This document shows, in pieces, positions 6,135-14,376 of a stretch of DNA of 34,126 bases. The position numbers were made by a program, and so were the translations under genes. Position 1 is the stretch's first letter, and each line of letters starts with the position of its first letter. Origin of the DNA: JANNWF01 sp038205755 (GTDB lineage: Bacteria > Pseudomonadota > Gammaproteobacteria > Xanthomonadales > Xanthomonadaceae); assembly GCA_038205755.1 (NCBI GenBank), contig JBBRBN010000043.1:1-34126 (forward strand). Reading direction: 5' to 3'. The notes beneath the pieces are model-generated. The model did not search any database, was not told the DNA's origin, and saw only the letters and a list, made by a program, of their open reading frames with translations.

Positions 6135-8711
6135 GTGTCTGCCGCTCCCGATCCCACCGCTGCGGCGCATACGCCGCTGATGAAGCAGTTCTTTGCCGCC
6201 AAGGCGGAGCAGCCGGACATTCTGCTGTTCTTCCGCATGGGCGACTTTTACGAGCTGTTCTTTGATGACGCCCGCAAGGCGGCGCGCCTGCTCGACATCA
6301 CTTTGACCCAACGCGGCCAAAGCGCCGGCCAGCCGATTCCGATGGCCGGCGTGCCGCATCACGCGGCGGAAGGCTATCTGGCCCGGCTGGTTGCGCTCGG
6401 CGAGTCGGTCGCGATCTGCGAGCAGATTGGCGATCCCGCGCTGGCCAAGGGACTGGTCGAACGCAGGATTGTGCGCATCGTCACGCCGGGCACGGTGACC
6501 GATGAGGCGCTGCTGCAGGACCGTCGCGACACCCTGCTGATGGCGGTGGCGCGCGGCAAAGGCGGGTTCGGGCTGGCCTGGGCGGATCTCGCCGGCGGCC
6601 GATTCCTGGCGGCCGAAGTGGCGGATGAGGAGAGCCTGATCAGTGAGGTCGCGCGGCTGGATCCGGCCGAACTGCTGGTTCCCGACGAGGACGACTGGTC
6701 GCCCGCCCTGCTGGAACGCAGCGGTCTGCGCCGACGCGCACCGTGGCATTTTGACCCTGAGGCCTGCCGCCGGCGACTGCTGCGCTTTTTCTCGACCCAC
6801 GACCTGGGCGCATTCGGCGTTGAGGATCGACCTCGCGCCGTGGCCGCCGCCGGCGCGCTGCTCGGCTACCTGGAGGAAACCCAGAAGCAGCAGCTGCCGC
6901 ATCTGTCGGCACTGGCGCTGGAGGCGATCGACGACAGCATCGGCATGAACGCGGCGACCCGCCGTCATCTTGAGTTGGACAGTCGAATCGATGGCCGCAG
7001 CGAGCACACCCTGGCCGGCGTGCTCGACAGCAGCATTACGCCGATGGGCGGACGCCTGCTGCGTCGCTGGCTGCAGCGGCCGCTGCGGGATCGTCGAGTG
7101 CTGGGCGAGCGACAGCAGGCGGTGCAGGCGCTGCTCGATGCGGCGGCAAGCGAAACAGTGCGTGATGCACTGCGTGCGGTCGGTGATGTCGAACGCATCC
7201 TGGCGCGGGTGGCGCTGCGCTCGGCCCGTCCGCGCGACCTCAGCACATTGCGCGACGCGCTGCTCCGCGCGCCGGCCCTGCGGCAGCAGATTGCCAGCAT
7301 CGACGCTCCGCGCCTCGAAGCGCTGGCCAACGCGCTCGGTGATCACCCCGATCTCACCGGGCAGCTGCAGCGGGCGATCATGCCGCAGCCGCCCGCAGTG
7401 CTGCGCGACGGTGGCGTGTTTGCGGAGGGATACGACGCCGAGCTGGACGAGCTGCGCCAGCTGTCCAGCCATGCCGATCAGTTCCTCATCGACCTGGAGG
7501 CGCGTGAGCGCGTGGCCAGCGGCATCGCCACGCTCAAGGTCGGCTACAACCGCGTGCACGGCTATTTCATCGAGATCAGCAAGGGACAGTCACAGCGTGC
7601 GCCGGCCCACTACACCCGCCGCCAGACGCTGACCGGCGCCGAGCGCTACATCACCGAAGAGCTGAAAGCGTTCGAGGACAAGGTGCTGTCGGCCCGCGAG
7701 CGCTCACTGGCGCGTGAGCGGGCGCTGTGGGAGACCCTGCTGGACCGGCTCAACGCCCAGCTTGAGGCGCTGCGGACCTTTGCCAGCGCGCTGGCGGAGC
7801 TTGACGTGCTGGCCTGCTTTGCCGAACGCGCCCAGACGCTGGACTGGTCGCGACCGTCGCTCAGCGCAGCGCCCGGACTGCACATCGAGCGCGGCCGCCA
7901 TCCGGTGGTCGAGGCGGTCCGCGACGAGCCGTTCGAGCCCAACGACCTGCGCCTGGACGAGTCGCGCCGGCTGCTCGTAATCACCGGCCCCAACATGGGT
8001 GGCAAGAGCACCTACATGAGGCAGAACGCGCTGATCGTGCTGCTCGCGCACATCGGCAGCTTCGTGCCGGCGGCGCGGGCGGAGATTGGTCCGATTGATC
8101 GTATCCTGACCCGGATCGGCGCCGGCGACGATCTGGCCCGCGGCCAGTCGACCTTCATGGTCGAAATGAGCGAGACCGCGTACATCCTGCACCACGCCAC
8201 GCCGGAGTCGCTGGTATTGATGGACGAGATCGGTCGCGGCACCTCGACCTACGATGGTCTGGCCTTGGCCAAGGCCTGCGCCCTGCATCTGGCCCAGCAC
8301 AACCGCGCCTACACACTTTTTGCCACCCACTATTTCGAGCTCACCGCACTGGCCGGCCCGACCAACGGTATCGCCAACGTCCATCTGGACGCCGTCGAGC
8401 ACCACGACACCCTGGTGTTCATGCACGCGGTGAAGGATGGTCCCGCCAACCGCAGCTTTGGTCTGCAGGTGGCCGCGCTCGCGGGGCTGCCGAAGGCCAC
8501 CATCAAGGACGCGCGACGCTATCTGGCTGAGCTCGAACAGCGCAGCCAACAGGCCCCGGCGACCTCGCCGACCGCGCTCGATCAGCCGATGCAGCTCGGC
8601 CTGTTTGCGGCGCCGGCGCCGGCGCTAGAGGCGCTGGCTGCGGTCGACCCGGACGAACTGACACCGAAGCAGGCGCTGGAGGTGCTGTATCGGCTGAAGG
8701 GGATGCTGTGA
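6135..8711 (+). CDS. mutS: DNA mismatch repair ATPase MutS
   Basis: MutS recognises mismatches and recruits MutL. It has the mismatch-contacting FxE motif in GDFYELFFDD near the N-terminus, connector, core and clamp domains, then the ATPase with Walker A GPNMGGKST (618-626), the MSETAYILHHATPESLVLMDE signature/Walker B region and GRGTSTYDGLALA. Near the C-terminus QLGLF resembles a beta-clamp-binding motif, followed by a short dimerisation tail (LTPKQALEVLYRLKGML). I chose the GTG at 6135 (VSAAPDPTAAAHTPLMKQF), giving 858 aa, a normal size. The frame is open further upstream, but that part overlaps panE and has no homology. The ribosome binding site is weak. Confidence 0.95.
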   Translation: MSAAPDPTAAAHTPLMKQFFAAKAEQPDILLFFRMGDFYELFFDDARKAARLLDITLTQRGQSAGQPIPMAGVPHHAAEGYLARLVALGESVAICEQIGDPALAKGLVERRIVRIVTPGTVTDEALLQDRRDTLLMAVARGKGGFGLAWADLAGGRFLAAEVADEESLISEVARLDPAELLVPDEDDWSPALLERSGLRRRAPWHFDPEACRRRLLRFFSTHDLGAFGVEDRPRAVAAAGALLGYLEETQKQQLPHLSALALEAIDDSIGMNAATRRHLELDSRIDGRSEHTLAGVLDSSITPMGGRLLRRWLQRPLRDRRVLGERQQAVQALLDAAASETVRDALRAVGDVERILARVALRSARPRDLSTLRDALLRAPALRQQIASIDAPRLEALANALGDHPDLTGQLQRAIMPQPPAVLRDGGVFAEGYDAELDELRQLSSHADQFLIDLEARERVASGIATLKVGYNRVHGYFIEISKGQSQRAPAHYTRRQTLTGAERYITEELKAFEDKVLSARERSLARERALWETLLDRLNAQLEALRTFASALAELDVLACFAERAQTLDWSRPSLSAAPGLHIERGRHPVVEAVRDEPFEPNDLRLDESRRLLVITGPNMGGKSTYMRQNALIVLLAHIGSFVPAARAEIGPIDRILTRIGAGDDLARGQSTFMVEMSETAYILHHATPESLVLMDEIGRGTSTYDGLALAKACALHLAQHNRAYTLFATHYFELTALAGPTNGIANVHLDAVEHHDTLVFMHAVKDGPANRSFGLQVAALAGLPKATIKDARRYLAELEQRSQQAPATSPTALDQPMQLGLFAAPAPALEALAAVDPDELTPKQALEVLYRLKGML

Positions 8712-8731
8712 ATGGGCCCAAGCAGCTGCCC

Positions 8732-9136
8732 CTACATCGCGTCGATGTCGCCCAGCGCCTGGATCAGCCGGCGCGCGCGTTTGTCAGGCTTGCCGGCCGG
8801 CGGCTGGAAGCCGGCATTGGCGAGTCGGCGCTGTTCGCGCGCCGCCAGCCGCGCCGTCACCGAATCCGGATCTTCCCGATACAGCAAGCGCGCGGCCTCG
8901 GCCGGCCCGCGCCGGCTGCCGGCAACCAGCACCTGCATCACGTAGCGCTCGTCCTCTTTTCGCAGGGCCAGCTGATCATCCGCGCGGACTAGCCGCGCAG
9001 GCTTGCAGGGTTGGCCGTTGACCTCGATCCGGCCCGCTTCAATGGCCTGCTTGGCCAGCGCGCGAGTCTTGAAAAACCGCGCCGCCCACAGCCAGATGTC
9101 GACACGAACCGCAGGTGGCGTGGCGGCCGCGGTCAC
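8732..9136 (-). CDS. hslR: heat-shock RNA-binding protein Hsp15 (S4 domain)
   Basis: Hsp15 binds 50S subunits carrying stalled nascent chains and helps recycle them. The 134-aa protein has an S4 RNA-binding domain at its N-terminus (RVDIWLWAARFFKTRALAKQ, then AIEAGRIEVNGQPCKPARLV) and a basic C-terminal tail (GKPDKRARRLIQAL) typical of HslR. It is convergent with mutS, with 20 bp between the stop codons. It lies 6 bp downstream of msrA on the same strand, suggesting a two-gene stress-related operon. Confidence 0.9.
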   Translation of the reverse strand: MTAAATPPAVRVDIWLWAARFFKTRALAKQAIEAGRIEVNGQPCKPARLVRADDQLALRKEDERYVMQVLVAGSRRGPAEAARLLYREDPDSVTARLAAREQRRLANAGFQPPAGKPDKRARRLIQALGDIDAM

Positions 9137-9142
9137 TGGCGC

Positions 9143-9775
9143 TCAGCGCTTCAGGCGCTGCGGGTAGAGCTTGCGCACCTTGGCGACTTTCGGCGCCGAT
9201 ACGCCAGAAATATAGGACTGCTCCGGATTGCGCGCGGCGTAATCCTGATGATCCGCCTCTGCCGGATAAAACACGCCTAGCGGCTCGAGCGTGGTGACCA
9301 CCGGCGAGCTGAATGCGCCGGCCGCATTGAGCTGTTCAATATAGGCACGCGCCACCTGCTGCTCATTGGCGTCGGCATGGAAGATCGCCGAGCGGTACTG
9401 CCGGCCGCGATCATTGCCCTGGCGGTTGAGCTGGGTAGGATCGTGGGCCGCCGACATGAACACCTTGAGCAACTGGGCATAGCTGATTTCGGCCGGACGA
9501 TAGCGGATCCGGATCGCCTCGGCATGATCGGTAGTCCCCGCGCAGACCGCCCGGTAGTTGGCGGTCTCCGCCGTTCCACCGGCGTAGCCGGAGACCACAT
9601 CGATCACTCCCGCGAGCTGGCGATACACCGCCTCGGTGCACCAGAAACAGCCGCCAGCGATGACGGCTTCTGCTTCGTTCAACCCCGGAGCGGGCTGCAG
9701 ATCCAGCGGCGGATCAGGAAAGCCACCGGCCTCCGGATTCTGGCTCAGAGTAGGGATTTCGCAGATCGTGCTCAT
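9143..9775 (-). CDS. msrA: peptide methionine-S-sulfoxide reductase MsrA
   Basis: MsrA reduces the S epimer of methionine sulfoxide in oxidised proteins. The catalytic motif GCFWC lies at residues 42-46 (nucleophile C43). Other family blocks are VVSGYAGGTAETANYRAV, DHAEAIRIRY, the HDPTQLNRQGNDRGRQYRS substrate-pocket block and AEADHQDYAARNPEQSYI near the end. At 210 aa it is close to the usual length. No cysteine is obvious near its C-terminus, so regeneration may use another route. ATG at 9775 is preceded by a purine-rich GAGGAGACG. hslR follows in the same transcript. Confidence 0.93.
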   Translation of the reverse strand: MSTICEIPTLSQNPEAGGFPDPPLDLQPAPGLNEAEAVIAGGCFWCTEAVYRQLAGVIDVVSGYAGGTAETANYRAVCAGTTDHAEAIRIRYRPAEISYAQLLKVFMSAAHDPTQLNRQGNDRGRQYRSAIFHADANEQQVARAYIEQLNAAGAFSSPVVTTLEPLGVFYPAEADHQDYAARNPEQSYISGVSAPKVAKVRKLYPQRLKR

Positions 9776-9855
9776 GGTCGTCTCCTCACTGGTAGTCGCC
9801 GCGCGCCGGGCTGCCCGATCAATACCAACGCGCAGCTGATCGTTCGCGGCCGATT

Positions 9856-11742
9856 TCAGGCCGCCGTCAGCAGCCCGTTGATCCGATTGATGAAGCCAGC
9901 CGGATCGTCCAGCGCGGCGCCTTCCGCCAGCTGTGCCTGCTCCAGCAGCAGCAGCGCCAGCGCCTCGCTGCGCGCCCCTTCCGGTTCGGCTTCGTAGCGC
10001 TTGAGCAGGGCGTGGGCCGGGTTGATTTCAAGCACCGGCTTACCGCCCGGTGCGTCATGTCCGGCGGCCTTCAGCAGACGCTGCATATGCAGCGCCATGT
10101 CGTGCTCGGCCAGCACCAGACAGGACGGCGAGGTGGTGAGTCGCTCGGAGACGCGCACGTCTTCGACGCGGTCGCCGAGCTGCGCCTTGAGTCGCTCGAT
10201 CACGCCCTGCGCGGCCTTCTTGACCTCTTCGCGCTGCGCCTTGTCAACCGGCTCACCGAGCGTGTCCAGGTCCAGCTCGCCTTTGGCGACGTTGCGCAGG
10301 GACTTGCCGGCGTACTCGTGCAGGTAGCCCATCATCCACTCGTCAATCCGCTCGTGCAGCAGCAGCACCTCGACATCACGCGCTTTCAGCGCCTCCAGTT
10401 GCGGGTTGTTGCGGGCGGCGTTCCAGCCATCGGCCGTGAGGTAGTAAATCGCGTCCTGGCCAGGCTTCATGCGGGCGATGTAGTCGTCCAAGGCGACCAG
10501 GTCGTCCGCCTTGCTGCTGCGCGTTGACGGCACCCGCAGCAGCTTGGCAAGCCGTTCGCGGTTGCCGTGGTCCTCGGCGATGCCTTCCTTGATCACGCTG
10601 CCAAAAGCCGTCCAGAAATCGCTGTACTTGCTCGATCCGTCTTCCGCAGTCTCGCCCGCCAGTTTGTCGAGCAGGTCCAATACACGTCGGGTCAGCGCGG
10701 AACGCAGCTTGTCGAGCTGGCGGTTGCCCTGCAGCAGTTCGCGGCTGACGTTGAGCGGCAGATCGTCGGAATCGACCACACCGCGCACGAAGCGCAGGTA
10801 GTTCGGCAGCATCTGTTCGGCGGCGTCCATGATGAAGACCCGCTTGACGTAGAGCCGCAGGCCCTTGCGCTCGTCGCGATTGGCCTGAAAATCGAACGGC
10901 GCCTTGGACGGCAGGAACAGCAGGGACGTGAAGTTCTGGTTGCCCTCGACCCGGTTGTGGGTCCAGCTCAGGGCATCGGCATAGTCATGGCTGATGTGCT
11001 TGTAGAACGCCTGGTAATCGGCGTCGGTAATGTCGGCTTTTGGCCGCGTCCACAGCGCGGAGGCCTGGTTGACTGCCTCCAGCTGGTCGGTCGGCTTGCC
11101 CTCTTCCTGCTTGGGCATCCGGATCGGGAACGCAATATGGTCCGACCACTGTTCGACCAGCGAGCGCAGCTTCCACGGCTGCAGGTACTCCTTGGCATCG
11201 TCCTTCAGGTGCAGGGTGATGCGCGATCCACGTGGCAGTGCGTCGGCTGGCTCAAGGGTGTATTCGCCATCCCCATTGGAGGCCCAGCGCCATCCGGTGT
11301 CTTCGCCGGCACGACGGGTTTCGACCGTCACGCGATCCGCGGCAATGAAAGCCGAGTAAAAGCCCACGCCGAACTGGCCGATCAGATTGGCGTCTGCCTT
11401 CTGGCCTTCGCTCAGGCGCTCCAGGAACTTGCGGGTGCCCGAACTGGCGATCGTGCCCAGATTGTCGATCAGCTCCTGCCGGCTCATGCCGATGCCCGAA
11501 TCGGTCACCGTCAGGGTGCCTGCCTCGGCGTCTGGTATCAGGTCGATCCGCAACTCGGTCTGCTCGCCGTAGAGTTCCGGCTGCTGCAGCGCTTCGAAGC
11601 GCAGCTTGTCGCAGGCATCCGACGCGTTCGAAATCAGCTCGCGCAGAAAGATGTCGCGGTTGGAGTACAGCGAATGAATGACCAGATGCAGCACCTGCTG
11701 CACTTCGGCTTCGAATTTGAACGATTCGGCGGTGGCGGCCAT
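9856..11742 (-). CDS. htpG: molecular chaperone HtpG (Hsp90 family)
   Basis: HtpG is the bacterial Hsp90, an ATP-dependent dimeric chaperone of the cytosol. The 628-aa protein has the N-terminal GHKL ATPase (LISNASDACDKLRFEAL, DSGIGMSRQELIDNLGTIA, GQFGVGFYSAF). The middle domain carries the arginine-containing NVSRELLQGNRQLDKLR, and a C-terminal dimerisation domain follows. The length is normal. It is transcribed alone; a terminator of the ribosomal operon lies between it and rplS. No sigma-32-type promoter was clear in the 11743-11829 stretch. Confidence 0.96.
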   Translation of the reverse strand: MAATAESFKFEAEVQQVLHLVIHSLYSNRDIFLRELISNASDACDKLRFEALQQPELYGEQTELRIDLIPDAEAGTLTVTDSGIGMSRQELIDNLGTIASSGTRKFLERLSEGQKADANLIGQFGVGFYSAFIAADRVTVETRRAGEDTGWRWASNGDGEYTLEPADALPRGSRITLHLKDDAKEYLQPWKLRSLVEQWSDHIAFPIRMPKQEEGKPTDQLEAVNQASALWTRPKADITDADYQAFYKHISHDYADALSWTHNRVEGNQNFTSLLFLPSKAPFDFQANRDERKGLRLYVKRVFIMDAAEQMLPNYLRFVRGVVDSDDLPLNVSRELLQGNRQLDKLRSALTRRVLDLLDKLAGETAEDGSSKYSDFWTAFGSVIKEGIAEDHGNRERLAKLLRVPSTRSSKADDLVALDDYIARMKPGQDAIYYLTADGWNAARNNPQLEALKARDVEVLLLHERIDEWMMGYLHEYAGKSLRNVAKGELDLDTLGEPVDKAQREEVKKAAQGVIERLKAQLGDRVEDVRVSERLTTSPSCLVLAEHDMALHMQRLLKAAGHDAPGGKPVLEINPAHALLKRYEAEPEGARSEALALLLLEQAQLAEGAALDDPAGFINRINGLLTAA

Positions 11743-11829
11743 GGCAGACCTCGGTTCGAGTAATGGGATGCCGGCGATGTGGGTGCGTTGCGGCGGGGAT
11801 TCAAGCGCGCGCAGCCAACCGGAAACGAA

Positions 11830-11852
11830 AACGGCCGCACAAGGCGGCCGTT
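11830..11852 (-). terminator. intrinsic terminator after rplS
   Basis: A 9-bp perfect stem (AACGGCCGC / GCGGCCGTT) with a 5-base loop is followed, on the minus strand, by a T-rich stretch (TTCGTTT). It lies 22 bp beyond the rplS stop codon and ends the ffh-rpsP-rimM-trmD-rplS transcription unit before htpG. Confidence 0.85.
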
Positions 11853-11874
11853 CCGGGTGACGCTGACAGCGGAG

Positions 11875-12234
11875 TTACTTGCCGCGCGCGGCGAGGTCTT
11901 CCTTGATGCGGGCAGCCTTGCCTTCCAGGCCGCGCAGGTAGTACAGCTTGGCGGCGCGAACCTTGCCGCGACGCTTTACCACTACCGAGTCGATGATGCG
12001 CGAGTGGGTCTGGAAGACACGCTCGACGCCGGTACCGTGCGAAATCTTGCGAACGGTAAAGGCCGAGTTGAGGCCGGCATTCTTGATGCCGATCACCACG
12101 CCTTCATAGGCCTGGATGCGCTCGCGGTTGCCTTCCTTGACCTTGACGTTGACGACCACGGTGTCGCCCGGTCCGAACTCCGGCAGCTCGCGCTGCATCT
12201 GCTCGGCTTCAAATTGCTGGAGGAGATTGCTCAT
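11875..12234 (-). CDS. rplS: 50S ribosomal protein L19
   Basis: L19 sits at the 30S-50S interface. The 119-aa protein shows FGPGDTVVVNVKVKEGNRER, IQAYEGVVIGIKNAGLNSAF, TVRKISHGTGVERVF and the basic RRGKVRAAKLYYLRG segment. I chose the ATG at 12234 (MSNLLQQFEAEQM) because GGTGCAACC precedes it and earlier in-frame codons have no homology. The 153-bp gap to trmD is longer than usual in this operon and may hold a leader region or internal promoter; no clear structure was identified there. Confidence 0.96.
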   Translation of the reverse strand: MSNLLQQFEAEQMQRELPEFGPGDTVVVNVKVKEGNRERIQAYEGVVIGIKNAGLNSAFTVRKISHGTGVERVFQTHSRIIDSVVVKRRGKVRAAKLYYLRGLEGKAARIKEDLAARGK

Positions 12235-12387
12235 GGTTGCACCAATCGTTTTGTAGTTATGGTCACAGTGACGCGCGAGGAGAAACCACAGGGCGCCAGT
12301 CAGCTCGGCAGTATAGCGTGTTATTTTTCGCTTCGCCACGAGTGTTGAAGCAGACATGGCAACCCGTCAGCGCGCAGAGAACTGCAG

Positions 12388-13131
12388 TCAGGTCGCGGAG
12401 AGACTCCGCTTGAAGGCCGCCAGCAGCGCCTGGTCAACTGCATCCAGCTCCAGGTCCGCGAGCAGCTCAGGGCGCCGCTGCCAGGTGCGACCCAGCGCCT
12501 GTTGGCGGCGCCAGCGACGGATCGCGGCATGATCACCCGACAGCAGCACGGCGGGCACCTCGCCCAACGCATGCTGCTCGGGCCGGGTGTAGTGCGGACA
12601 GTCGAGCAAACCGGCCTCGAAGCTGTCCTGCGCCGCGGACTCGGGGTGATTCAGCGCGCCGCCCTGCAGCCGCCCAACGGCATCAATCAACACCGCTGCC
12701 GGCAGCTCACCACCGCTTAGAACATAGTCGCCGATCGAAATCTCCTCATCGACCTGCGCCGCGATGAAGCGCTCATCGACGCCCTCGTAGCGGCCGCACA
12801 GCAGGATCAGGCGCGGCATCGCGGCCAGGTCGCGCACCCGGGCCTGGTCCAAAGGACGGCCTTGCGGACTGAGATAGATCAGCGGCGCGGGCGTCGGCTC
12901 AGCCGCCCGAACGGCGGCCAGCACCGCACGCAGAGGATCGATCTGCATGAGCATGCCGGGACCGCCGCCAAACGGACGGTCATCGACCCGACGATAGCCG
13001 CCGAGCGCGTAGTCACGCGGATTCCAAGTCTGCACCTGCATCAATGACCGCGACTGCGCGCGTCCGACCACGCCGAGCTCGGCGGCTTGGCGCACAAAGT
13101 CGGGAAACAGGCTGATTACGTCGATGCGCAT
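12388..13131 (-). CDS. trmD: tRNA (guanine-37-N1)-methyltransferase TrmD
   Basis: TrmD methylates G37 of tRNAs reading CNN codons, preventing +1 frameshifting. It is a SPOUT-family knotted enzyme. Motifs seen: MRIDVISLFPDF at the start, RPFGGGPGMLMQ, IYLSPQGRPL, the SAM-binding LCGRYEGVDERF and EISIGDYVLSGGELPA. ATG at 13131 gives 247 aa; a TTG three codons upstream is the alternative. It belongs to the rimM-trmD-rplS group but lies 304 bp from rimM instead of nearly touching it, because a repeat element occupies the gap. Confidence 0.95.
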   Translation of the reverse strand: MRIDVISLFPDFVRQAAELGVVGRAQSRSLMQVQTWNPRDYALGGYRRVDDRPFGGGPGMLMQIDPLRAVLAAVRAAEPTPAPLIYLSPQGRPLDQARVRDLAAMPRLILLCGRYEGVDERFIAAQVDEEISIGDYVLSGGELPAAVLIDAVGRLQGGALNHPESAAQDSFEAGLLDCPHYTRPEQHALGEVPAVLLSGDHAAIRRWRRQQALGRTWQRRPELLADLELDAVDQALLAAFKRSLSAT

Positions 13132-13160
13132 CGGGCACAACCTGGATGCAACCCATTGCT

Positions 13161-13320
13161 AGCCCGCATGTTTCAAGAATTCGCGCGATGATCGCGCAGG
13201 ATAGTGTTCGCACCAGGGACTACCGAAGACGCGGCGTATCGGGCCATACGACCGACTGAGGTCGTTCCTTGCGCGGACAACAGACAAGCGAGGGCGTGTG
13301 AGATTCATGACAGGCGGGCT
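13161..13320. repeat. MITE-like element between rimM and trmD
   Basis: This 160-bp stretch begins AGCCCGCATGTTTCAAGAAT and ends with an imperfect inverted copy (AGCCCGCCTGTCATGAAT on the minus strand). The 90 bases 13231-13320, read on the minus strand, align along their whole length with 17089-17179 on the plus strand (roughly 75-80% identical by eye). The shared part includes the blocks TTGTCCGCGC and GGCCCGATACGCCGC. It carries no coding frame with homology and interrupts a gene pair that is normally tight. The remaining gap sequence (13321-13435) shows nothing I recognise. Confidence 0.7.
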
Positions 13321-13435
13321 AAAAAGGGCAGCGACGTCGACAGCGGGATTTGGATACCCGGCACATGGACGGTCGCATCAGCCGTTGATCGTACAAGATT
13401 CAGAGCACCGCTCGCCGGCCCATGGGCCCGGCAGG

Positions 13436-13945
13436 TCAGAACTCTGGATCCCAGTCCACCACGATCCTAGCGGCGGGAAGATCGACCGAAACCACGTACT
13501 GGCCGGTGACAAAAGGAATCAGCCGCTGACGTTCGCCCTGCACCACCAGCACATCATTGGCGCCGGTGGCGACCAGATGATCAACGCTGCCCAGATCAAC
13601 GCCGTCGACAGTGAAAACCTGCAGGCCCTCAAGATCCGCCCAGTAATACTCGCCGGGCGCGGCCGCCGGCAGCGCCCGGCGGGCGATCCAGATCTCGGCG
13701 CCAATCAGGGCTTCAGCGGCGGTGCGGTCCTCAACGGCAGGTGAGCGGAACAGCAGCCCACGGCCTTGCTCGCGCCATTCGACGACCTTCAGCGGGCGCT
13801 CCGTCCCATGCTGCCGCAGCAGCCAAGGCCGATAGTCGAAGATGGCATCGAGCGGGCGCGCATACGAGTGCAGCTTCATCCAGCCCTGCACGCCGTGCAC
13901 GCCGGAGATGCGTCCCATCAGCAGCAGCGAGGTCGGACCACTCAT
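13436..13945 (-). CDS. rimM: 16S rRNA processing protein RimM
   Basis: RimM assists 30S maturation and binds ribosomal protein S19. The 169-aa protein has the N-terminal RimM barrel (LLLMGRISGVHGVQGWMKLH, then AEALIGAEIWIARRALP) and a C-terminal PRC barrel (GEYYWADLEGLQVF, LGSVDHLVATGANDVLVV, RLIPFV, DWDPEF). The start is ATG at 13945. It is 59 bp downstream of rpsP. The element at 13161-13320 separates it from trmD. Confidence 0.94.
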   Translation of the reverse strand: MSGPTSLLLMGRISGVHGVQGWMKLHSYARPLDAIFDYRPWLLRQHGTERPLKVVEWREQGRGLLFRSPAVEDRTAAEALIGAEIWIARRALPAAAPGEYYWADLEGLQVFTVDGVDLGSVDHLVATGANDVLVVQGERQRLIPFVTGQYVVSVDLPAARIVVDWDPEF

Positions 13946-14004
13946 CGGCAGGTCAGCAGAGCGTGATCAGCAACAGCAGGCCGATGCAACCGGCCCGCTG
14001 GAGT

Positions 14005-14259
14005 TCAGGCTGCCGGAGCGGCAGACGCCTGCTTGAACAGCGAGGCGACCTTCTCGGTCATCTGCGCGCCGTGGCCAAGCCAATGCTTGACGCGAACGGT
14101 GTCGAGCTGGAGCTTGGTCTCGGTCACAACCGCAATCGGGTTGTAGAAGCCAACGCGCTCAATGGCGCGACCGTCGCGCTTGTTGCGCTGGTCGGTCACG
14201 ACGATGTGGTAGAACGGACGCTTCTTGGCGCCGCCGCGGGTCAGACGGATCTTGACCAT
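14005..14259 (-). CDS. rpsP: 30S ribosomal protein S16
   Basis: The 84-aa protein begins MVKIRLTRGGAKKRPFYHIV and continues RDGRAIERVGFYNPI, the S16 signature. S16 is a primary assembly protein of the 30S body. It follows ffh with a 117-bp gap that contains a strong hairpin, and precedes rimM in the standard operon order. Confidence 0.97.
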   Translation of the reverse strand: MVKIRLTRGGAKKRPFYHIVVTDQRNKRDGRAIERVGFYNPIAVVTETKLQLDTVRVKHWLGHGAQMTEKVASLFKQASAAPAA

Positions 14260-14292
14260 AAGTCGATAGCTCTACAGTTCTGGGAGTGGTCA

Positions 14293-14311
14293 TTCGCCCG
14301 CATCGGGCGAA
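14293..14311. other. perfect hairpin between ffh and rpsP
   Basis: An 8-bp perfect inverted repeat (TTCGCCCG / CGGGCGAA) with a 3-base loop lies about 34 bp upstream of the rpsP start. No T-run follows on the minus strand, so it is unlikely to be a full terminator. It may attenuate or stabilise the rpsP leader; this is inference. Confidence 0.4.
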
Positions 14312-14376
14312 GCGAACGGAGAAGTATAGCGGAGCGTTGGGCGGTTTGGAAAGCCGATTGCTTCAGTGACGGGCGA

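Noticed and set aside
4593..7559. A 988-codon open frame on the minus strand across pncC, panE and the first half of mutS
   Set aside because: It is a shadow of high-GC coding DNA: it overlaps three well-supported genes and shows no homology of its own except where it happens to share a frame with part of them.
10567..11763. A 398-codon open frame antisense to htpG
   Set aside because: The htpG frame has full Hsp90 motifs; the antisense translation has no recognisable domain or ribosome binding site.
14293..14311. Intrinsic terminator between ffh and rpsP
   Set aside because: The stem is perfect, but no T-run follows in the direction of transcription and the two genes are normally co-transcribed.
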